NCBI GenBank assembly: GCA_902729315.2
Contig: LR746277.1
Coordinates: forward strand, 935,001-999,000
Direction: 5' to 3'
DNA length: 64,000 nucleotides
Source of the DNA: Spirodela intermedia
Taxonomy: Eukaryota; Streptophyta; Magnoliopsida; Alismatales; Araceae
Numbering within the stretch: the stretch's first letter is position 1; each line of letters opens with the position of its first letter. The notes beneath the pieces were generated by a model. That model was not told the origin of the DNA, made no database searches, and saw nothing but the letters and a program-made list of their open reading frames with translations. The position numbers and the translations under genes were made by a program. Positions 55,551 through 64,000 of the stretch are shown piece by piece.

Positions 55551-58500
55551 AATATATAAATGTGTCAATAATATATGCCTGCGTTCGGTTTACGATATTC
55601 TTGAAGATTACCCAGAAGATCTAATTCCAGTACAAAAACTATATTCCATCTCCCGAGCCAGTACCTTGTCAACCCAGGCAGGCTTATCTCCAATTCTCTA
55701 TGTTGATATGATCTATGGAAGAAAGAATAAGCTCTTGGGTTCATACAGTTCAGCTCTGAGTTTGAGTTGGTAGCTCCAATTCTGTGATGACGTAAAGTCT
55801 CCAGAATTGGACCAGTAATGAACAGGGATCATACTAGCCCAATTGCATGTGTCTTATGCGGTCTCAAATCCAGAAGTTTGATTGTTTCTGGTAAGATTTT
55901 CCCAAGCGATCCTACATTCCACTATGTTATAGGTTTCCAACTTGGCAAGGAGATTGAACTGGAATAGAACCCACATCTCTGTGGTTTGATTCTACTTCTG
56001 TTGGAAACGTGGTCTATTATTTATTGGAGGATGATAAGGTCTATAGATAGAATAGATGAAAAAATGATCTTCTAAATAAATAAATAAACCCTCCCTTTTT
56101 GTTCCCTATATTATATACTGTATTAATCAACCCTAAGAAAATTCCCGGATTTAGTAATCCAACAGGGTAGAGTGTTCGTGGCTCAATTCCTTAATTCTAT
56201 GTTCTTTTTTCATCAGATCTTTTCTTCAGGTTCTGAAACTGCCAGATTATATCTTCGTTGCTACGTTTAGGTGTTTTTAGTAGTTCACTGAAAGGCGATT
56301 GATTCAGAATCTTCCATCTTTATAGTCACTATCGAAATTGATCCAAGATTCCGTACGTTGAGTGGTAAATATTTGAGAATATGGACTCTGCAAAGTGAGA
56401 TTAGACAGTTTTCTTAGTGCTTAATGCCAGCACTTTTTAGTATTTATATATTTCTTTTGAATGAAGAAGACTGTGGTTGTTGCCTAGTTGAGTTCCTTTC
56501 ATCAGATTAAGGACTTTAGTATTTTTTATTGGATATTTTAATTCCGGCCTGTTTCAAAATGTATGATGTATTATTTATCTGATTTTTTTATTCCTCAGTG
56601 TTTTCTTCTCTCTTCTCTCCTCTCTCCTAACATCTCTTAAGATATTATAATTTGCAAGCTTAGGTGAGCCGTGTTGCCTACCAAAAAGAACTGTTAGAAG
56701 CTTGAATCTTGGTGTATTATTTTATGAGATTTAAGTGCTATGTTTAATCAATTATTTACAATGTTTGATTTCCTCTCATTTATGGAATTTCAAATAGTTT
56801 GCATGTCACTTAACATCAAAATCTCCTGATTGTTGAACTCATATTCAGTGTCTTTTAATAAAACCTGAATGGTATATGCACCAGAAGGAGATAAATTAAG
56901 CAAGGTCCAAACTTTGACGCAGGACACCTTGATTTTACTATAATTTTCTTCTACAATTATTGTGCCCTTCCGATCTGCCATATTCCCTCATTTTCCTTTC
57001 AAACAGAAATCGATATTTGGTTTATTTCATATTTCAGTCTGTAACAAAAACGTCCACAACATTAAAGTTTAAACTCATCACTGTAAAAAACGGAACTTGT
57101 TTTCTTTAATCAAATTATTGAGACTATATTATAAAAATAAACTTACATAACAGTTATCCTATTACGAAAATAAAGTTGTCATGCAAAAAAACAAGTGAAC
57201 GAACTGTCATTAGCTTTTATTCACTTCCTTTTAATTCTAGTTAAAAATGAAAGGTTGTTAAATCAAATTGACCACTAGAAAATTCCTATTTTGATGAGTC
57301 TAAAACTTCATATCTAACATCAGGGTGGACCATGGGTATTACCTTTCCTAAAAGATTATCTTGATGCTAGGGAAGAATTTTATTTCGTGAAAAAATTAAC
57401 AAGCAACTTGGTCGGATTAAGTTCCCAAATTGGTTTATTTAGAGTAATAAAGATAAAAAACTATCAAATAGGAAATACTTGAATTATCTTGAACGTTAAA
57501 CTCTTGCATTTTCTGTGGTCTACATCACCATAACTAGTATGACTCTATGGGTTATAAAATATTAATTTTCTTTATAAGTTTATGAATGATCAGTTTCGTT
57601 ATTTATTAGGTTTGCAATAAAATTACATGTAAGGCGTTTGTGTTCTATGGTTTATTACATTTTAAACCACATAAAAAAAAATAAAAAAATATGACTTGTG
57701 TTTGCGGTATTTAAATATTTTATTTGGGACCTTGGGTACTATGTCAATGCTTGGCTCTGAAACCTGTTAAATCTCTCAATACTTGGCCTTTCATAAAACA
57801 TGATCACATTCAGGTCCGCTGATACTTGTTGTATTGTTTCACAGCAACGGAGATGAGATACTTAAATGCCAGCAACCGAGAGCTAGCTAATGAAACCAAC
57901 TTCTCTGCGGAATCTGCTGAGAATGTAACATCTGAAGGAGTCAAACCCTGCCAATTGCTTCAGTTCACCTTCCAAGAACTCAAAACGGCCACTGGGAACT
58001 TCAGGCCGGATAGTATCCTTGGGGAAGGTGGCTTTGGGTATGTTTTCAAAGGGTGGATAGAGGAGAATAGCACAGCACCTGCAAAGCCTGGCACGGGTGT
58101 TACAGTGGCGGTCAAGAGCTTGAACCCTGAAGGTCTTCAAGGGCACAGAGAATGGGTGGTGAGTGATGTGAATGTTTGGAGTTTCTAGAAGGGGAAACTA
58201 TCCATTTTTAATCTACCTTTTGTTTATTTTTTCAGGCAGAAGTTGATTTTCTTGGGAAACTCCACCACCAAAATCTTGTTAAGCTCATTGGATATTGCAT
58301 CGAGGACGATCAGAGGTTGCTTGTCTATGAGTTTATGGCGCGAGGAAGCCTAGAAAACCATTTGTTCAGAAGTGAGTATCCAATGTGAAGATCTACCTTC
58401 TGTTGATGGTCCAGGCTTTTCATCCTTGAGTCTTCCAGAATAGGAGGAAAATATTAGGGTTCGGATTAGGGATAAGGTTTGGGATATTCCCATTTTCTTG

Positions 58501-61010
58501 AGTTGACATCTTAGCGATTGTTATCTGTCCCATCATCTCTGAAAAATACCTTATGCTTCTAGGAAGTGGGTATCTGGGAATCCTTTACTGGACATGAGGA
58601 TTTTATCCTGATATTTTCTTCTTCTCCTGTTTTTCGAGGCTAATCTTGATAGATTAGAAATTTGAATATTGCTGAGAGGCAACCGTTCACATTTTTTCTC
58701 GATAATCTAAGAGGCTTACTTTGCTTTTACTGACTCAGTTGTTGTGATCCAAAATTATATGGCCCATCTCCACTAGAACCTAATGTGCTCCTTTTGGTAA
58801 TTTTTGAAAAATATGACCCATATTTTTCAGTGACCAAATGCCAGAAAACCTAGATCACCCTTCATGACTAAGAATCAATTAGTCGTATACATCTGTTTTT
58901 TTTTAATTACATAAGTAGTTGGATCATAATATCTTGGTGTTTATAATAAGAGAAGAAATCTCATCTTTCATTGCTCTGGTGTCTGTGCGACCATTCTAGG
59001 GGCTCTGCCTCTGCCATGGTCTAACAGGGTAAAGATTGCACTTGGTGCTGCAAAAGGATTGGCCTTCCTCCATGGAGGCTCCAAGCCGGTCATCTATAGA
59101 GATTTTAAGGCTTCCAACATACTCCTAGATTTGGTAATTCTTCTACTTCCCTTGGAGTATAAATGGTTGATGACTGTATGTATGCCAAAGTCTCACATCT
59201 TCTTCTTCCATTAGGAATACAATGCTAAGCTTTCGGATTTTGGGCTAGCAAAAGCTGGGCCCCAGGGTGATAAAACCCATGTTTCTACTAGGGTTGTTGG
59301 CACATATGGGTATGCTGCACCAGAATATGTAATGACAGGTACATAGTACAGTCTTGCTTGCTAATGGCGTTTCTGATTCTTACCGATTAGCCTCCATTGT
59401 GGGCTGAACATCGTAATGGTTCTTGCGATCCTGGAGATATTCCTGTTATCTGTTTGATTAATAGATTAGTACTATCTGCCTAGAAAATGTATCTTTCTTT
59501 TGAGACACTGGGCATATTCCATTAATCTGCTGACCATAATCTGGATCGATTAATCGATTAGTATCTGATTCTGGCAGCCATCACGAAATCTTAAACCTTA
59601 TGACTCGTTCTCCAACTTTGTCTGGGATTGTAGTACTGACTGTTATTCAATCTCCTTTATGTGTAATGCTGTTCTTAAGACTGCTACTGTAGTTTGACGA
59701 CTGTAGAAATCTGGATCTGATTCTGGCCCATCACCAAATCTCATGTCTTTTTGATTCATCATAACCAATATTAGTGGGAGTACGCTGAATAATCTTTTCT
59801 GATTCCAAACTTTGAAGGAAAGGCTTTGGGACCCGTAGTAGGCTTTCAGGAATCATAATCAATGTCAGCGCAATGCATTCTTTCTGAACTATTTTATTGA
59901 TTCATCATGACTGACGATGGATACTGCAAACATGGCTCTGATTCTAGATCTTACTAATTGATCGGCTTCTTTGTTTTTTTTCTATTTTTCCTTCTTCACT
60001 GTGGAATATATTTTTTTGATTAATTTTTTTGGCCTCTTTCTTCTGCGCCGGATTATAAACTCATTACAATTTCTGGATGTGGAGTCAGATCCATCTGATC
60101 CACTTCCATTTTTCTGCTTGACTTCTAACTCCCAAGAAATTGCTGCAGAAAGATAAGATTCTGAATTGAATCCCATAACTGGCTGATGAATCTAAACAGA
60201 CTAGAAAATCCAAAAAACTTTGTCATATAACTTTCTTGAGGGAGTTGACCCTGAATATGGACTCAGACTCAGCTGACCTTGTCTGGTTGACTATTAACTC
60301 TTGGGAAATTTCCAAAAAGTAGTAAAATGCAATCTGATAACCGCCCGAAAAAGCTATGCTTGATTGGAGGAGGAAACTTTTTTCTCATTCTTTTATTTTT
60401 TATCTGTCGTGAAATTGTAATGTGATGATCCAAGTAACTTGACTCAAGAATGAAGTCAGCTCTAACTCTGCTTACATCCAGTTTTACATCATATATAATT
60501 GTATGAACAGATGTAACTAAATGGAACTATATCCATAAAATCTAAAAACTTCTGTTGACCCACATGCCATTGAAAATTTTCTCAGGGCACTTGACAGCCA
60601 AGAGCGATGTATACAGTTTTGGAGTGGTGATCCTGGAGATGTTAACCGGGCGAAGAGCAGTGGACAAGAGGAGACCCAGTGGGGAGCAGAACCTGGTAGT
60701 TTGGGGCAGGCCTTGGCTAGGAAACAAGAGACGACTTTTCCAAATAGTTGACCCTCGACTTGAGCTAAACTACTCCATCAGAGGAGTCCAGAAGCTGGCC
60801 CAGATAGCTTACTACTGCCTCAGCAGGGACCCCAGGTCCCGCCCATCCATGGATGAAGTGGTGAAGGCTCTCACACCTCTGCAGGGCCTCAGTGACCTCG
60901 CCAAGTACTCCTTCCGACCCCTTTCAGCTCAGCATCCCCAGCACAGGAGGAAACCAGCTGGGCAGCACAGAAACATCCTTAATTATCCATCTAAGGAAGG
61001 TAACTTCTAG
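55354..61010 (+). CDS. Receptor-like cytoplasmic kinase VII, PBL34-36-like
   Basis: Six exons (55354-55519, 57845-58158, 58236-58371, 59000-59133, 59215-59338 and 60586-61010) join in frame to 432 residues. RLCK-VII/PBL kinases are membrane-associated Ser/Thr kinases that relay signals from receptor kinases, including chitin and lipid-pattern responses for PBL34-36. The family block [21 protein letters not shown] precedes the kinase domain (about 108-390): glycine loop [10 protein letters not shown] (114-123), Lys146 in VAVKSL, catalytic Asp240 in [10 protein letters not shown] (the YRD form usual for this family), Asp258 of DFG and APE at 285-287, with the inserted [16 protein letters not shown] typical of the clade. 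All catalytic residues are present. The N-terminus MMRTSGGG lacks Gly2 for myristoylation but has Cys near 21-23. Introns 1 and 5 are 2.3 and 1.2 kb. An in-frame stop at 55324 supports the start. Confidence 0.94.
55520..55549. repeat. (CT)n tract forming the 5' end of kinase intron 1
   Basis: The donor after 55519 reads GCAG|GTCTCTCTCT, so the microsatellite itself supplies positions +2 onward of the splice site. Confidence 0.9.
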
Positions 61011-61388
61011 TTAAGCTGTCGATGGTCAGGATCTTTGGAACTGCTCTATCCAGCTGTGCCGGTGCATGTTGACCAGATTGTCTGTGCATATGATAGTTTA
61101 CTGAAATTTTGGAAGGAAGCAGTCGCCAATCTCAGATTTGTTGTCATGCTTGTATACTCAATTAGTAAGAAAAAAACTGGCATTTTTCATTTAAGGAAGG
61201 TAAATTCTAGATAAGTTGATGATGGCCCAGTTCTATGGAATTGATCTAGTCAGCTGTGCCAGTGCATGTTTACCAGATTGTTTGTGCAGATAATACTCAA
61301 CTGAAAATTTGGAAGAAAGCAGCCACCAAGGTCAGATTTGCTGTCATGTTTGTATACTCAATTAGTAAAAAGAAGAAAAACTGGATTT
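60985..61388. repeat. Tandem duplication of the kinase gene's last codons and 3' UTR, period 200 bp
   Basis: The segment from the last codons of the kinase (AAGGAAGGTAACTTCTAG at 60993) through ACTCAATTAGTAAG near 61158 is repeated from AAGGAAGGTAAATTCTAG at 61193 to the same motif near 61358. Shared blocks include CAGCTGTGCC, TGCATGTT.ACCAGATTGT and GTCAGATTTGYTGTCATG. The second copy has scattered substitutions and lies after the stop codon, so it does not alter the protein. Confidence 0.9.
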
Positions 61389-62950
61389 TTTTCTTTGGCA
61401 ATATCTGCGCCGTTCAATGAGGAATTGTATGTTTGTGTCTCTATGTGAGTGTATGAGAGAGAGAGAGATCATGAGATAGTTAGGTGGCAAGAGAAAATAT
61501 AATGCAATTTTTTTGTGAGAAATTTTCCCTTGGTGGAACATCAAAATAAAAACTGATCAGTTCTTAGTTTATCAAAAGATTGGAAAACATTTTTGGCCTT
61601 TCCATTTGTGTTTTTTCAAGGAAGATGTGACTTACAATAGAACGTACTTGAGATAAAATTGAATAATTTCCCAAGAATTGGTATTTTTTTACTTAACCCT
61701 AATCAAACAGCCATATTTTATTTATGGAATGTTCAAAAAAAATTATTTCTTAAAGCTATCCACTATTTTGACAAACAATCTACTTATATTATTGATAGTA
61801 TGGACTAGTTTGTAGTCATCTTCTATCCCCATCTCTTCTCTTCTGAGTTCGGGCAATCTTTATACCACAATAACGGTATCACTATGATAGCTTACCTTGG
61901 TAGAAATTATATTCATAACATATTAACCAGCTAAATTATGTTTCAAATAATGATAATTGTACAGAATAATGCAAACTTCATTTTTTTTATAAATATCATT
62001 GTTACATTTTTGAACTAAGATCCCAAGGAGGGTATCACTAGGATAATTTATTTGGTAGGAATTCTTTATGAATAGCATGTAAAATAGCTAAATTATGTTC
62101 CAATAGTAATGATTTTACAAATTAATGAAATTTTCATTTATTTTCGAAATATCATCATTGCATTTTGAACTAAGATCCCTAGTTCTTCAAAGTATCCATG
62201 GTTGTTCAATTGTGATATTTCCCTACTTTTTATGGGAGTGGATATTTTTATTTTTAATTTTTTTTTGTTCAATTATTGAGTAAAGTTAATATTTTGGGAT
62301 TTTCCTAATAGTGAGGTGATATATGTATACTTGGGGGAAAATCATGTGATAAACTTAAATATGTTCTCGCTTCCAATAATGTCTTGGTCGCTTTAAAAAT
62401 AAGCACTTTAAACAAAATGGTAATTAAACCTGATATTATTTTTTTTAATTTTATTAATAAAATATTTATGCCAAGGAATATATATACTTAAAAATAAATA
62501 TTATAAAGAGGGGAATAGTAGACTGCCTAGAGAATATGCATACATATCAAAATAGAGTAATTTTATATTCGTAGGAAGTCATTTTTATAAAATATTAAAA
62601 AATTATACATGTTAGGTGTGCCTTAATTATATAGCATTTGCATAATAAAATACATTGAAGTAAAATTCTACTGTTATTAATCTGCAATTTGGCATAAAGA
62701 AAGGGTACATCTCTGATTATATAACCATTTGTGGTCGTTGAGGTAAAAAAACGGTGTTTGAAGCGTGTTCGAGTTGAATATTGTGGGGCCCACATTCCAG
62801 TCTCAAACTGAATAAAATAATAATGGAAAAGGGGCAGCAACGTTTGTTGTGCCTGCGAAGCATCATCCGTCCACTTTGGGGCCAGGATCAACCAATAGTA
62901 ACACGACACGTCTCAGAGTATGACTAGATATCGTAATCTGCAGTAACAGA
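61389..62950. other. AT-rich intergenic between two kinase genes
   Basis: Low-GC DNA with no supported gene. A GGGGCCCAC element lies near 62785, within plausible promoter distance of the PTI1-like gene. Confidence 0.6.
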
Positions 62951-63303
62951 ATCTTGCTTTTTGACAAAGAGGCAGAAGAGAGGGAAGATAGAGAGAAGAG
63001 AGAGGAGAGAGAAGGGGAGAGAAGGAGAGAGAAGGGGAGAGAAAGGCGGCTCTGGGCACATGGGCTTAGCTGCCAGTGAGGAGCGAGTCGCTGGTCATCG
63101 TCGTCTGCTGGAGGGAGAAGGGGAAGGGAGGCCGGGGGGTGGAGCTGGGATGGCAACAGCAAGTGGGTACTCCCTCCGTCCGGCCGCTGCAGCAGCCGGA
63201 GACTGAGGAAGTCAAGAGGGAGGGAGGGAGGGGGAGGGGGAGAGAGAGAGAGAGAAGAGACGGGAGATTTCGCGCTGATCGGTGGGAGGAACAACAGCTG
63301 AAG
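62951..63303 (+). promoter_or_regulatory. Purine-rich leader of the PTI1-like gene
   Basis: GAGAGAAGG-type repeats near 62985-63050 and 63220-63260 flank GC-rich DNA before the ATG at 63304. No distinct TATA box was identified. Confidence 0.4.
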
Positions 63304-63619
63304 ATGCCTTTGGTCCCCTCGTTCTGCTGCGTGAAGCCCTCCGTTCGGTGCGTTTCCTCTGTTGAGGGAAGAATAAAGTTTGACTTTTGCCCTCTGGGTT
63401 TTCCAGCTTCTGCTGCATTTACTTCTTCTTTTATTTGCACGATGAGATGGAGACGATGGGTTGTGTAGGAGGGAGAAGGGGAAGAAGAAGGGACCGTCAT
63501 GGCGGATTTTCTCGCTCAAGGAGTTGCACTCCGCAACCAACAACTTCAACTACGACAACAAGCTAGGAGAAGGAGGTTTCGGGAGCGTCTACTGGGGCCA
63601 GCTTTCGGATGGAACGCAG
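63304..63619 (+). CDS. PTI1-like kinase (At3g15890-like), first two exons, cut by window end
   Basis: Exon 1 (63304-63347) and exon 2 (63469-63619) join through a split Arg codon to give 65 residues: [20 protein letters not shown], then [20 protein letters not shown] and [20 protein letters not shown]. This matches the start of the PTI1-like kinase At3g15890, whose glycine loop [13 protein letters not shown] is distinctive. PTI1-type kinases are membrane-associated cytoplasmic kinases in defence and stress signalling. The CC at residues 8-9 is a likely acylation site; there is no Gly2. The donor at 63620 is GTGATG, and no continuation (the expected VAVK lysine exon) appears before 64000, so intron 2 exceeds 380 bp and the rest lies beyond the window. 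Whether the full gene is intact cannot be judged. Confidence 0.88.
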
Positions 63620-64000
63620 GTGATGACTCTGCCTTCTTCTCCGTCAAAAGGAGTAATTCTTTTGAGAAATTGGGTGGTTTGGTTCTTTGCTCTTTATTCA
63701 TATATGGGCGGTGATTTTCCAATTAACACCCGCGAGTTGAATTCTATAATATGATAGGAAATTAATTCCATTTATATATTGTCCGCAGGATTTCTGATTG
63801 GTACTGTTTTATGCTTTCCATTATGCGGCAGAGAAAAACATAATAATTTCGAGCACCAGATACTCTCAGCTGGGCCTAATAGAAAAACCGAAAATACGTT
63901 CCAGAGTTCTCATCTTACCTTAGATTGCATTCTGTTAAGCATTAATTCCCTGCTCTTCCAGGCATTCAATCCAACTGATGCTGTTTTCATTCCCAAGGAT
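63620..64000 (+). other. Part of intron 2 of the PTI1-like gene
   Basis: AT-rich sequence after the exon 2 donor. Nothing else is recognisable before the window ends. Confidence 0.7.

Noticed and set aside
59067-59110. Apparent loss of the HRD motif in the kinase (YRD instead)
   Set aside because: YRD is the usual form in RLCK-VII kinases, and the catalytic Asp is present.

Overview
This window looks like nuclear DNA of a flowering plant. All protein genes are plant families, most are interrupted by GT-AG introns, several core-type promoters can be seen, and one decayed piece of plastid rbcL is present. The lineage cannot be fixed from the sequence. GC-rich first exons next to AT-rich introns, and a very high density of GA/CT microsatellites, fit a basal angiosperm or a non-grass monocot, but this is only inference.

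Layout. Positions 1-16.7 kb are gene-poor: an old nuclear copy of part of rbcL (about 2.2-2.66 kb), a long AT-rich stretch (5.9-9.3 kb), a dense cluster of GA/CT tracts and microsatellite-bearing tandem repeats (10-15.6 kb) and a five-copy satellite of about 148 bp (15.9-16.66 kb). A tiny gene for the oligosaccharyltransferase subunit OST4 (37 residues, minus strand, 16760-16873) follows directly; its 5' exon may lie about 3.7 kb away near 20.6-21.0 kb. From 24.5 to 37.1 kb a ten-exon gene encodes a 724-residue PX-domain coiled-coil protein of the EREX/EREL family, an endosomal RAB5 effector. Then come TAF9 (minus, two exons, 39.4-40.3 kb) and an intronless P-class PPR gene (minus, 43.3-44.9 kb), which diverges from VPS20, an ESCRT-III subunit (plus, six exons, 45.5-49.6 kb). 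These are followed by a CUE-domain ubiquitin-binding protein (plus, five exons, 51.0-53.8 kb), a PBL34-36-like receptor-like cytoplasmic kinase (plus, six exons, 55.4-61.0 kb) and the first two exons of a PTI1-like kinase related to Arabidopsis At3g15890, which runs off the right end.

How the genes relate. EREX, VPS20 and the CUE protein all belong to endosomal sorting or ubiquitin recognition, and the two kinases are of membrane-signalling types. This is ordinary plant gene order and no operon-like logic is implied. I found no convincing undescribed system. The strongest unusual signals are the PPR protein, whose repeats alternate between 35 and 37-38 residues with predicted base preferences in identical pairs; the OST4 microgene beside a satellite; two unrelated tandem arrays with near-nucleosomal periods (about 144 and 148 bp); a tandem duplication of the kinase gene's 3' end; and microsatellites that abut a splice donor or sit inside larger repeats.

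All exon boundaries were read by eye from GT-AG sites, reading phase and resemblance to known families. Each reconstructed coding sequence closes in frame, but none has transcript support here.
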